DNA of 64,000 nt from VAZQ01 sp963841105 (GTDB lineage Bacteria; Pseudomonadota; Alphaproteobacteria; Rhizobiales; Xanthobacteraceae). Positions 35,711 through 43,987 of the stretch are shown in pieces. The position numbers were made by a program, and so were the translations under genes. The notes beneath the pieces were generated by a model. The model was not told the DNA's origin. It did no database searches and saw only the letters and a list, made by a program, of their open reading frames with translations. The stretch spans positions 310,001 through 374,000 of the forward strand of contig CAWJCB010000028.1 in NCBI GenBank assembly GCA_963841105.1, in the 5' to 3' direction. Every line of letters starts with the position of its first letter. The stretch's first letter is position 1.

Positions 35711-35891
35711 CCGTCATGACCGGACCCTCGGATCAAGTCCGAGGGCAGTCTTGTTCTGGTCATCCACGACTTGCTTTTCTTTGACAAAGACGTGGATGGC
35801 ATCGAACCTCGGGCTTGCCCGAGGTTCGCACTGAGTGGAGTGCCGCAACTCGGGTAAACCCGAGTTGCGGTGACAAGCACGGCCATGACGG
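35711..35891. repeat. cluster of four palindromes, REP-like mosaic
   Basis: Within 181 bp lie CCCTCGGA/TCCGAGGG (35725-35745), CATCCACG/CGTGGATG (35761-35798), CGAACCTCGGG/CCCGAGGTTCG (35803-35828) and CCGCAACTCGGG/CCCGAGTTGCGG (35843-35870). They are framed by CCGTCATG at the left and CATGACGG at the right. The framing ends resemble the REP-like family elsewhere in the window. It follows the kinase gene and may end its transcript. Confidence 0.75.
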
Positions 35892-35911
35892 CACGCAACG
35901 AAAGCTATGCG

Positions 35912-36892
35912 ATGGCTCAACTCGTCCGCCGTCTGCGAACTTGGGCCGGGGGGAATGCGTATCTTGTCCTCGCATTCGCATCCCTTTGCTGGTCGGGGAA
36001 CCATGTGGTAGGGCGCGCGGTTGCTGGCCACATCCCGCCGCTGACGATTGCAACTATCCGGTGGCTGGTCCCCGCCTTCATACTTTGGTTTGTCGCGCGA
36101 GCTAAGATCAATCAGGATTGGCCGTTGCTGCGACGGCATTGGGGCATCGTGCTCTGGCTGGGGCTGACTGGTGGCATGCTGTTCAGCGCACTGCAATATG
36201 TCGCGCTCCAGCATACCACCGCCCTCAATGCCTCGATCATGAACTCACTCGTTCCCGTTCTTATCATCGCTGCCGGCGCCCTCATATTTCGCGACAGGAT
36301 CCGCTTGGTGCAAATACTGGGAATCTCAATCTCGCTCATCGGCGTCATTGTTATTCTCACAGCGGGCGACCTCGGGGCCTTGGCGCAGTTGAAATTCAAT
36401 CAGGGCGATCTCCTGGTCGTCTTTACAATGACCGCCTTTGCAATCTACGTCGCCTACCTGCGCCTGCGCCCCCCGGTGCATTGGCTGAGTCTTCTGTTCG
36501 CTGTCGCGGTGATTTCCACGGCCGGAACAATGCCGTTCGCGGTATTTGAGATCGCCTCTGGCCAATCCATCGAATTCACGGCGCCCACGATGACTGCGGC
36601 GCTGTACGTGGCGATCTTCCCCGGTCTGCTGGCGTTTGCAGCCTGGAACAGGGGCGTGGAGCTCATTGGCCCGAACAGATCCGGGCCCTTCCTGCATCTG
36701 GTGCCCCTTTACACCGCGGTTCTCGGCGGCATCTTTCTCGGCGAGCGCATTATGGGCTTTCATGTTGTCGGGCTGCTGCTGATCCTGGCCGGGGTCTGGT
36801 TGGCGGCGCGAGTGCCCAGGCTGGCGGCCCCCGCTGTGACTGCGGGCAAATATAGGAACGCGAAAATGGCCGCTCGGCATCCCGACAGGTAA
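35912..36892 (+). CDS. EamA/DMT-family transporter
   Basis: The 326-residue integral membrane protein shows about ten hydrophobic segments in two EamA repeats, for example LVLAFASLCWSGNHVVGR at the start of the first and GLLAFAAWNRGVELIGPNRSG plus YTAVLGGIFLGERI in the second. Members export small metabolites, often amino acids; the substrate is unknown. ATG 35912 is chosen because the upstream in-frame ATG at 35885 lies inside the repeat palindrome. The C-terminal ~25 residues are hydrophilic and basic. Confidence 0.88.
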   Translation: MAQLVRRLRTWAGGNAYLVLAFASLCWSGNHVVGRAVAGHIPPLTIATIRWLVPAFILWFVARAKINQDWPLLRRHWGIVLWLGLTGGMLFSALQYVALQHTTALNASIMNSLVPVLIIAAGALIFRDRIRLVQILGISISLIGVIVILTAGDLGALAQLKFNQGDLLVVFTMTAFAIYVAYLRLRPPVHWLSLLFAVAVISTAGTMPFAVFEIASGQSIEFTAPTMTAALYVAIFPGLLAFAAWNRGVELIGPNRSGPFLHLVPLYTAVLGGIFLGERIMGFHVVGLLLILAGVWLAARVPRLAAPAVTAGKYRNAKMAARHPDR

Positions 36893-36923
36893 AATCGCAG
36901 GGAGCACACAACAGGAGCGAGCC

Positions 36924-38426
36924 ATGCTGCGCACGGGGAAAGAGCATCTTGAAACGCTGCGCGATGGCCGTCGCGTCTACGTGGGCAGCGAGAAGGTGGA
37001 CGACGTTACGCGCCATCCTGCCTTCAGCGGCGCCGCTGCGACGGTTGCCGCAATCTACGAGATGAAGGCGGATCCGGCGAACCGCGATGTCCTCACGTAC
37101 GAAGAGGACGGATCGCGCCACGCGATCTACTTCCTTCGCCCGCGCAGTCGCGATGACCTCCAGCGCCGCATGCTGGGGCACCGCAAGATCGCCGATCTTA
37201 CCTTGGGGATGTTCGGCCGCTCGCCCGATCACGTCGCTTCCTTCGTCACGGGCATGGCCATGAAGCCCGACGCATTGCCCGGCCCGTGCGCGCATGCCGA
37301 CAATCTCCTGCGTTATTACCGCCACATCCGCGACAACGACGTCTATGTGGTTTATGCGGTGGTCCCGCCGCAGGCGGCGCGCAACCCAGAATTCTATCAC
37401 AAGCAGAACATCCCGGTGCCGACGCTTCGCGTAGTGCGGGAGGACGACAGCGGCGTGGTGATCTCCGGCATGAAGATGCTCGCCACGGGCGCGCTCTACG
37501 CCAACGAAATATGGATCGGCAACGTCATCCCGCTCGCGCCCGACCAGAAAAAGGAGGCGATCACGTGCGCCATTGCCTGCAACGCGCCCGGTCTTACCCT
37601 ATGGTCGCGCAAACCGGCTGTGCTCGGCGCCACCTCGCAATTCGATTCGCCGCTCGCCTGGCGCTACGATGAAAGCGACAGCATGCTGCTGTGCGATAAC
37701 GTCAAGGTGCCCTGGGAGAAGGTGTTCGTGCACGACGATGCGCTGCTTTCGCGCGATATCTACATAACGACACCGAGCCATTGCTTCGGCAACCATCAAT
37801 CAAACGTCCGCTACTGGTCGAAAATGCGCCTTCTGCTCGGCCTGTGCAGCAAGGTCGCGCACGCAACCGGTGCCGATCAGGTTCCGGCAGTGCGTGAGAC
37901 GCTGGGCAAAATGGCGGCGGTCGAGAGCACGATCGGCGGCCTGGTGCATGGGCAGATCAATGCCTGCGAAGATTGGCCGCCGGGCTACGTCTGCTTCAAT
38001 CGCCGGTTCATGTATGCGGGTCTCGACTGGTGCACGCAGAACTACAGCGAGTTCATCGACGAGCTGCGCGAGCTGTGCGGCGGCAGCGTATTCCAGATGC
38101 CCGCGGACATCTCGATCATGGATGATGCAGAGCTGGGAAGAGAGTTCGCCACGTACTGGCAGACGCCCCAGGCCGACGCCGTCACGCGCATGAAGCTGTT
38201 CAAGCTGGCGTGGGACATGGTGGGCTCGGAATTCGCCGGCCGGCATCTCCAATACGAGAAGTTCTATGCCGGCGCGTCATTCATCATTCGCAACCACTCC
38301 TACCGGGAAACCGACTGGAGCGAGTTCAACAAGCTCGTGGAGGATTTCATGGCGGGCTACGATTACCAGAGGACGGATGACAGCCTTCCGGGACGTCATG
38401 CCCCGCGAATGCGGGGCATCCAGTAG
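36924..38426 (+). CDS. 4-hydroxyphenylacetate 3-monooxygenase (HpaB) family
   Basis: The 500-residue protein has the HpaB N-terminal and C-terminal domains of FADH2-dependent phenol hydroxylases, with an acyl-CoA-dehydrogenase-like fold. Recognisable parts are AFSGAAATVAAIYEM near residue 35, PVPTLRVVREDDSGVVISG with MKMLATGALYANE, and ITTPSHCFGNHQSNVRYWSK. A flavin reductase (HpaC) is normally needed and none is seen in the window. The real phenolic or related substrate is unknown. The last ~11 residues (GRHAPRMRGIQ) and the stop are encoded by a REP-like repeat, so the native C-terminus may be shorter. Confidence 0.9.
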   Translation: MLRTGKEHLETLRDGRRVYVGSEKVDDVTRHPAFSGAAATVAAIYEMKADPANRDVLTYEEDGSRHAIYFLRPRSRDDLQRRMLGHRKIADLTLGMFGRSPDHVASFVTGMAMKPDALPGPCAHADNLLRYYRHIRDNDVYVVYAVVPPQAARNPEFYHKQNIPVPTLRVVREDDSGVVISGMKMLATGALYANEIWIGNVIPLAPDQKKEAITCAIACNAPGLTLWSRKPAVLGATSQFDSPLAWRYDESDSMLLCDNVKVPWEKVFVHDDALLSRDIYITTPSHCFGNHQSNVRYWSKMRLLLGLCSKVAHATGADQVPAVRETLGKMAAVESTIGGLVHGQINACEDWPPGYVCFNRRFMYAGLDWCTQNYSEFIDELRELCGGSVFQMPADISIMDDAELGREFATYWQTPQADAVTRMKLFKLAWDMVGSEFAGRHLQYEKFYAGASFIIRNHSYRETDWSEFNKLVEDFMAGYDYQRTDDSLPGRHAPRMRGIQ

Positions 38427-38480
38427 CCAACGGCCTGAGCGGTGACTGCTGGATCGCCCGCCTGAAGCGGGCGATGACGG
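38394..38480. repeat. REP-like paired-hairpin element, copy B
   Basis: The left unit CGTCATGCCCCGCG...CGGGGCATCCAGTA and right unit TGCTGGATCGCCCGCC... GCGGGCGATGACGG surround a 22-bp spacer. The element overlaps the last codons of the HpaB-family gene and ends 18 bp before the zinc metallopeptidase gene, so part of it is translated. Confidence 0.85.
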
Positions 38481-38497
38481 TCGGAGAGTTTCCTGAA

Positions 38498-39682
38498 ATG
38501 AAGCTGTTTGAATGCCAGAACTGCGGGCAACCGCTGTATTTCGAGAACACGTCTTGCGAGAGTTGTGGGCTTGCGCTGGGATATCTGCCGCATCGGCAGA
38601 CCGTCACGGCGCTGGAGGCCGGCGAACTTTGGCGTGCGCTCGCCGACCCGCAGCCGCTGGTTCGGTTTTGCGCCAATGCACGGCATGACGCGTGCAATTG
38701 GCTCCTGCCTAATGATCATCCCGAAGTTTTTTGTGCCGCCTGCCGCCACAACCGCACGATCCCAGACCTCACCGTACCGGAGAACCTGCTGCATTGGCGA
38801 AAGATCGAGCTCGCCAAGCATCGGCTGTTCTATACGCTCCTCAAGCTTGGATTGCCTCTCACGACGCGGGCGGAAGATGCAAACGGTCTTGCGTTCGACT
38901 TTCTCTCTCCGGCGCCGCAGGGTTCTACAGAGTCGGCGCCGGTCGTGACCGGCCACGCCGGCGGGCTCATCACCCTCAATGTCGCGGAGGCCGACGATCC
39001 CGAACGCGAACGCCAGCGCAAATCCATGGGCGAGCCTTATCGCACCTTGCTCGGGCATTTCCGGCACGAGATCGCGCATTATTATTGGGATCACCTGGTG
39101 GCGGACACGCCGGCGCTGGGCGAATTCCGGCAACTGTTCGGCGACGAACGCGAGGATTACCAGGCGGCGCTGGCGCGCTACTACGCGACGGGGCCGGCTC
39201 GCGACTGGTCCGATAATTTTGTCACAACTTATGCCAGCGCGCATCCCTGGGAGGATTTTGCCGAAACCTGGGCGCACTACTTTCACATGGTCGATACGCT
39301 GGAGACCGCAGCTGCCTTCGGACTGCGGCTGCGGCCGCAGGTCGCCAAGGGCGCCGGTCTCGACGCCGTCATCGACTTCGACCCGCACATGGCCGAGATG
39401 GATCGCATCATAGATACCTGGCTGCCGCTCACCTTCGCCGTCAACTCCATCAATCGCAGCATGGGCCAGCCGGATCTCTATCCCTTCGTGTTGCCGCCGC
39501 CGGTGATCTGGAAGCTCGCTTTCGTGCACGAGCGCATCCACGCCGCCCATGTGGCGTCCGATGCGCAGTCCGCGGATGCCGGCAAAAATGCACTGCGCGC
39601 CATTATCGCCAGCCTTAAACGCCCGGTCAGCTCGCCGGGAGTTGCCAACCCAACGAACCAGCAGCCATCGAGAAGCGCATGA
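38498..39682 (+). CDS. zinc-ribbon putative zinc metallopeptidase
   Basis: The 394-residue protein starts MKLFECQNCGQP with a zinc ribbon (C6, C9, C20, C23). It carries a HExxH metalloprotease motif, H190-E-I-A-H194 in FRHEIAHYYWD, and a downstream Glu-rich region ANPWEDFAETWAHYFH-like (HPWEDFAETWAHYFHM) that could give the third ligand. This matches the putative zinc-binding metallopeptidase family (Peptidase_Mx). There is no signal peptide, so it is probably cytoplasmic. The stop overlaps the next start by 4 bp, linking it to the epimerase gene. The substrate is unknown. Confidence 0.85.
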   Translation: MKLFECQNCGQPLYFENTSCESCGLALGYLPHRQTVTALEAGELWRALADPQPLVRFCANARHDACNWLLPNDHPEVFCAACRHNRTIPDLTVPENLLHWRKIELAKHRLFYTLLKLGLPLTTRAEDANGLAFDFLSPAPQGSTESAPVVTGHAGGLITLNVAEADDPERERQRKSMGEPYRTLLGHFRHEIAHYYWDHLVADTPALGEFRQLFGDEREDYQAALARYYATGPARDWSDNFVTTYASAHPWEDFAETWAHYFHMVDTLETAAAFGLRLRPQVAKGAGLDAVIDFDPHMAEMDRIIDTWLPLTFAVNSINRSMGQPDLYPFVLPPPVIWKLAFVHERIHAAHVASDAQSADAGKNALRAIIASLKRPVSSPGVANPTNQQPSRSA

Positions 39683-40719
39683 CGCAACCAGTAGCTGCGC
39701 TGCCGGATGCCTTGCGCGACGTAGCGCACCTGGAAGACGTGATGACCACGCCTTGCGCGCCGCTGGTGGCGGAGTTCGCCGCGCTTCCTGGAGATCTCAT
39801 TATCCTCGGTGTCGGCGGAAAAATTGGCCCGACGCTGGCGCGCCTTGCCAAGCGCGCGGCGCCAGACAAGCGGGTGGTCGGCGTCGCGCGCTTCACAGAA
39901 AAAGGGTTGCGCGAGGACCTCGCGGGGTGGGGCATAGAGTGCATCGCCGCCGATCTTCTCGACCGCAAGCAGATCGAGGCGCTGCCGAAGCTGGCGAATG
40001 TCGTTTTCATGGCCGGCCGTAAGTTCGGCTCCGCCGGTCACGAGGACCTCACCTGGGCGATGAATGCACATGTGCCGGCTTTGGTGGCGGAAGCCTTCGT
40101 GGGTTCACGCATTGTCGCCTACTCCACCGGCTGCGTGTACCCTTACGTCAACGTGCAGCACGGCGGCGCCACCGAGAGCACGCCGGCGACGCCGCCGCCT
40201 GGCAACTACGCCAATTCCTGCGTCGCACGCGAGGCAATGTTCCAATACTTTTCAAGACTGCACGGCACGCCGGGCCGGATCATTCGCCTCAACTATGCGA
40301 TAGACATGCGCTACGGCGTGCTCCACGACATCGCCTCGCGCGTGCTCGCGGGAGAGCCGATCAATCTCGCCAGCGGCCATGTCAACATGATCTGGCAAGG
40401 CGATGCCAATGCCATGGTGTTGCGCACGCTGTTGCATTGCACCGTGCCTGCGAGCCCGCTCAATGTGAGCGGGCCGGAGACGATCAGCGTGCGCTGGCTG
40501 GCGCAGTGCCTCGGTGAGCGACTTGGCAAGGCGCCTCGCTTCACGGGAACGGAGGCGCCGGATTGTTGGCTCGTCAATGCTGCCGAGGCGATGCGGCTGT
40601 TCGGCTATCCCAACGTGCCGCTCATGAGGCTCATCGACTGGACCGCCGACTGGGTCGCGCGCGGGATGCCAAGCCTTGGCAAGGATACCCATTTCGACGT
40701 GCGGGATGGAAATTTCTGA
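39679..40719 (+). CDS. NAD-dependent epimerase/dehydratase (extended SDR)
   Basis: The 346-residue protein has a Rossmann motif, IILGVGGKIGPTLARLAKR, and SDR features: AYSTGCVYPYVN with the Ser/Thr-Gly-x-x-x-Tyr and a following VAREAMFQYFSRLHG in place of the common YxxxK. The usual catalytic Tyr-x3-Lys is therefore not clear (NYANSCVAREAMF), so the activity may differ from classical epimerases. It overlaps the metallopeptidase gene by 4 bp and the GNAT gene by 14 bp. A sugar-nucleotide or sugar substrate is likely but unproven. Confidence 0.83.
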   Translation: MTQPVAALPDALRDVAHLEDVMTTPCAPLVAEFAALPGDLIILGVGGKIGPTLARLAKRAAPDKRVVGVARFTEKGLREDLAGWGIECIAADLLDRKQIEALPKLANVVFMAGRKFGSAGHEDLTWAMNAHVPALVAEAFVGSRIVAYSTGCVYPYVNVQHGGATESTPATPPPGNYANSCVAREAMFQYFSRLHGTPGRIIRLNYAIDMRYGVLHDIASRVLAGEPINLASGHVNMIWQGDANAMVLRTLLHCTVPASPLNVSGPETISVRWLAQCLGERLGKAPRFTGTEAPDCWLVNAAEAMRLFGYPNVPLMRLIDWTADWVARGMPSLGKDTHFDVRDGNF

Positions 40720-41593
40720 GCTTCGCATCGAGGTCAAGGCTTCGCTCTCCCCGGCGGAGCTCGACGACGTCGCCGCGCTGGTGAGCGAGGCGCGGTGGAA
40801 TCAGGTCGCCGCCGACTGGCGTATCTTCATCGAGCTGGGACGCGTCTACGCGGCGCACACGCGGGCGGGGCGCATCGTCGCGACAACGGCGACGCTGCCT
40901 TACGACGGCCGCTTCGCCTGGATCAGCATGGTGCTGGTGGCCGGGCCCTATCGCCGCCGCGGATTGGCGACGCTGCTGATGCGCCGCGCGGTCGATGAGT
41001 TGTCGGCTGCGCGCCTTATTCCCGTGCTCGATGCCACGCCCGACGGACGCGCCGTATATCGGGCGCTTGGATTTGAGGATTGCTGGGGACTGCACCGGCT
41101 GCGCCGGAACGGGCAAACCGATCCACCCGGGGCGGTCGAGTGTTTCTCCACCCGGCCAAACGTGACGATCCGCGCCATCCAGGACGACGATTGGCCCGCG
41201 CTCCGCGCTTTCGATGCCGCGGCATTCGGGGCACAACGCGGCGCCGTGCTCGCCGGCCTGCGCGGGCGCCTGCCGGCAGCGGAGCTCATTGCCCAATCAG
41301 GCAATCGCGTTGTCGGCTTTTGTCTCGGACGCGACGGTCGAATCGCCGCGCATATTGGTCCCCTTGTCGCCGAGGACGACGCCATCGCCCGCGCCATTCT
41401 TGCCCGCGCGATCGCCTCCATCGAGACGCCGCTGCTCATCGACCTCGCCGATGCCAAGACCGAGGTGCGCACGTTCTTGGAGCATCGGGGCTTCGCCCCC
41501 GTGCGGCCGTTCACGCGCATGCTGCATGGCCGCTCGACGCGCTTCGACGATCCGGCGCGCACTTTCGCCGTCGTCGGCGCGGAATTCGGATAA
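40706..41593 (+). CDS. GNAT acetyltransferase with second GNAT-like domain
   Basis: The 295-residue protein has an N-terminal GNAT domain with the acetyl-CoA loop MVLVAGPYRRRGLATLLMRRA (about residues 75-95). A C-terminal half (about 150-290) resembles the Acetyltransf_18 domain: IRAIQDDDWPALRAFDAAAFG and LEHRGFAPVRPFTRML. Such two-domain GNATs are common but of unknown substrate. It starts inside the epimerase gene and ends the three-gene operon. A REP-like element follows. Confidence 0.86.
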   Translation: MEISELRIEVKASLSPAELDDVAALVSEARWNQVAADWRIFIELGRVYAAHTRAGRIVATTATLPYDGRFAWISMVLVAGPYRRRGLATLLMRRAVDELSAARLIPVLDATPDGRAVYRALGFEDCWGLHRLRRNGQTDPPGAVECFSTRPNVTIRAIQDDDWPALRAFDAAAFGAQRGAVLAGLRGRLPAAELIAQSGNRVVGFCLGRDGRIAAHIGPLVAEDDAIARAILARAIASIETPLLIDLADAKTEVRTFLEHRGFAPVRPFTRMLHGRSTRFDDPARTFAVVGAEFG

Positions 41594-41625
41594 TGAGGAG
41601 TCGGTAATCAGTAATCCGACCACGG

Positions 41626-41758
41626 CGTCATGCCCCGCGCATGCGGGGCATCCAGTAATTTCTGCAAGCTCGGCTGAATCTCAGTGTCGACCCGCGACGC
41701 GCGTCAGGTACGACGAGTGGTGATTACTGGATCGCCCGCTTGAAGCGGGCGATGACGG
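41626..41758. repeat. REP-like paired-hairpin element, copy C
   Basis: The left unit is CGTCATGCCCCGCGC...GCGGGGCATCCAGTA and the right unit TACTGGATCGCCCGC...GCGGGCGATGACG; the spacer is 69 bp. It lies between the convergent 3' ends of the GNAT gene and the ABC binding-protein gene, only 11 bp from the latter's stop. Confidence 0.88.
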
Positions 41759-41769
41759 CCGCGGGAGCT

Positions 41770-42783
41770 TCAGAACAGCTTCGGCGGGTGGATTGGCGGC
41801 ATTTTCACGTTCTTGTCCAGGAACTCGTTGGTATAGGCCGTTCTGACGTCGTAGGGTTTTTCCATCTTCAGATATTCATCGACCAGCTTGTAGTCGTTGG
41901 CCATGCGCGCATCATCGTGCCAGCCGAGCGCGACGGTGCGCGAAGTCTCATCGTTCATCAGCATGGTGACGAGATGCCAGTTGTCGAGCTCATTCTGGTA
42001 GAGCAGCGCCCCATTCGCCTCCACCAGCGCCTTGATGCAGGGCTCCGGGGTTTTCACGCATTCTGCGAACGCCTTCTGCGTGATCTTCACGAACTTGTCT
42101 GCCTTGTCGTGGTTTGCCTTGAGCCAGGGGCCATTGGCGATGATGGAGTTGCCATAGGGATTAACGCCAGCATCCTTCCACGCGAGAAAGCCCATGTCGC
42201 TGCCGAGCTCGCGCGCGAAGACGTGGTGCAGGTTGAAGAATGACGTGGTCGCGTCTACCGTCCTTGCCTTGAGCGCGCTGAGCTTGGCGTTGGCGTCGAT
42301 GTTGACCCATGTCACCGACCCCGGATCGATGCCGACCGTTTTCGCCAGCGCCGGCCACATGGTGCGCGCGCCGTCGCCGGCGGGATTGCCGATCTTCTTG
42401 CCGGCAAGATCCTTTACGCTCTCGATGCCCGAGCTCTTGAGCCAATAAAGCCCCTGCGGCGAATTGGCATAGACGTTCATCACGCCGACGGCGTTGACGC
42501 CCTTGCCCCGGAAAAGGAGCACCCCCGCCATGTCGGAAAGGCCGAGTTGCGACTGACCGGCGCCCACCTTCTGTGCCGAGGCAGCCGAACCCCGCCCTGT
42601 CTCGATATCAATGTCGAGGCCGGCCTGTTTGTAGGAGCCCATCTTCTGCGCATAAAAATAGGGCGCGTGATCGCCTCCCGCGACCCAGTTGAGGGTGAAC
42701 GTGATCTTCTGCGCCGATGCCGGAGATGCGCCAAGGGCGACTGCGCCAAGCGCGGCCGAAATGAGTTTGGCGATGACTTTCAT
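41770..42783 (-). CDS. ABC transporter substrate-binding protein, NMT1/THI5-like
   Basis: The 337-residue protein has a signal peptide (MKVIAKLISAALGAVALGAS, cleavage after PASAQ) and an NMT1/SsuA-type fold: FTLNWVAGGDHAPYFYAQKMG, GKKIGNPAGDGARTMWPA and KANHDKADKFVKI. Family ligands include pyrimidine precursors, sulfonates and aromatic compounds; the ligand here is unknown. It is divergent from the DapA-like gene across 142 bp, and the matching permease and ATPase lie in that operon, so together they form one importer. Confidence 0.9.
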   Translation of the reverse strand: MKVIAKLISAALGAVALGASPASAQKITFTLNWVAGGDHAPYFYAQKMGSYKQAGLDIDIETGRGSAASAQKVGAGQSQLGLSDMAGVLLFRGKGVNAVGVMNVYANSPQGLYWLKSSGIESVKDLAGKKIGNPAGDGARTMWPALAKTVGIDPGSVTWVNIDANAKLSALKARTVDATTSFFNLHHVFARELGSDMGFLAWKDAGVNPYGNSIIANGPWLKANHDKADKFVKITQKAFAECVKTPEPCIKALVEANGALLYQNELDNWHLVTMLMNDETSRTVALGWHDDARMANDYKLVDEYLKMEKPYDVRTAYTNEFLDKNVKMPPIHPPKLF

Positions 42784-42925
42784 GCTGGCTCCAGGGCTTG
42801 ACCGTGTCGCAACGATTTGGCGCGATGACTCAGCGCCTGTCAATGTTGCTTCGCCCTGTGTAGGCCGGGTTTGAAACCCGCCCCGACATATCGCATTCTG
42901 AACCTGTAGCCGCCGAGCATCATAC

Positions 42926-43987
42926 ATGGGATTGCGTTGGCAGGATTGGCCGCCACAGGTGCTCGGCGCCTTGCGCAAAGGCATGGTCATCCCTGCGCAT
43001 CCGCTCGCGCTCGATGCGGATCGCAAGCTCGACGCGCGCCGCCAGCGCGCCCTCACCCGCTATTACCTCGATGCTGGCGCGGGTGGTCTTGCTGTCGGCG
43101 TTCACACGACCCAGTTTGCCATTCGCGAGGCCGGTCTCTATCGCCCCGTGCTTGAGCTCGCGATGCGCAGCGCAGCCGAATGGACGGCGCGTGCGCCCGT
43201 CATGATAGCCGGAATTGCCGGTAGCACCGCGCAGGCTGTCCAGGAAGCACAGACCGCGCGGAAGATCGGTTATCACGCGGGCCTGCTGTCGCTCGCCGCC
43301 CTCAAGGGCGCGACTGAGGACGAGCTCATCGCCCACGCGCGGGCCGTAGCCGCCGAGATTGCTTTGGTTGGCTTCTATTTGCAGCCTGCGGTGGGCGGAC
43401 TTGTGCTGCCGGTCTCGTTCTGGCGCCGTTTTGCCGCCATTGAGAACGTGGTCGCGGTGAAGATTGCGCCATTCAATCGCTACCGCACCCTCGACGTTGT
43501 AAGGGGCGTGGTGGAAGCTGACGCCGCCGAACGCATCACGCTCTATACCGGAAACGACGATCACATCCTTCTTGACCTCATCACGCCTTTCACGGTTGCG
43601 GTGAATGGGCGCACCAGCACGGTCCGCATCAAGGGCGGACTGCTCGGTCATTGGAGTGTCTGGGTCAAAACAGCAGTCGAGCTCTTGGAGCGGGTTCATG
43701 CAGCGACCGCGGCAGACGCTGTGAGCGCCGACCTCCTGGCGCTGGATGCGCAGATCACCGACTGCAATGCCGCGATCTTTGATGTCGCTAACGGTTTTCA
43801 GGGCGTGATCGCCGGCTGCCACGAGATCCTGCGTCGCCAGGGGCTGCTGCAGGGAATCTGGTGCCTTGACCCCGAGGAGATATTGGGGCCGGGACAGAAA
43901 GAAGAGATCGACCGCGTCCACGCCGGCTACCCGCATCTCAATGACGATGGCTTCGTGCGCGCGAACCTGGAGCGCTGGCTGTCATGA
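42926..43987 (+). CDS. dihydrodipicolinate synthase (DapA) family lyase/aldolase
   Basis: The 353-residue TIM-barrel protein is related to DapA and N-acetylneuraminate lyase. The Schiff-base lysine is K179 in NVVAVKIAPFN, and GFYLQPAVGG (Y151) aligns with the usual tyrosine loop. The length and C-terminal helix region (LLQGIWCLDPEEILGPGQKEE) exceed biosynthetic DapA, so a catabolic aldolase or dehydratase acting on a sugar acid or related compound is more likely. It overlaps the permease gene by 4 bp and is the first gene of the 43-48.7 kb operon. Confidence 0.85.
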   Translation: MGLRWQDWPPQVLGALRKGMVIPAHPLALDADRKLDARRQRALTRYYLDAGAGGLAVGVHTTQFAIREAGLYRPVLELAMRSAAEWTARAPVMIAGIAGSTAQAVQEAQTARKIGYHAGLLSLAALKGATEDELIAHARAVAAEIALVGFYLQPAVGGLVLPVSFWRRFAAIENVVAVKIAPFNRYRTLDVVRGVVEADAAERITLYTGNDDHILLDLITPFTVAVNGRTSTVRIKGGLLGHWSVWVKTAVELLERVHAATAADAVSADLLALDAQITDCNAAIFDVANGFQGVIAGCHEILRRQGLLQGIWCLDPEEILGPGQKEEIDRVHAGYPHLNDDGFVRANLERWLS

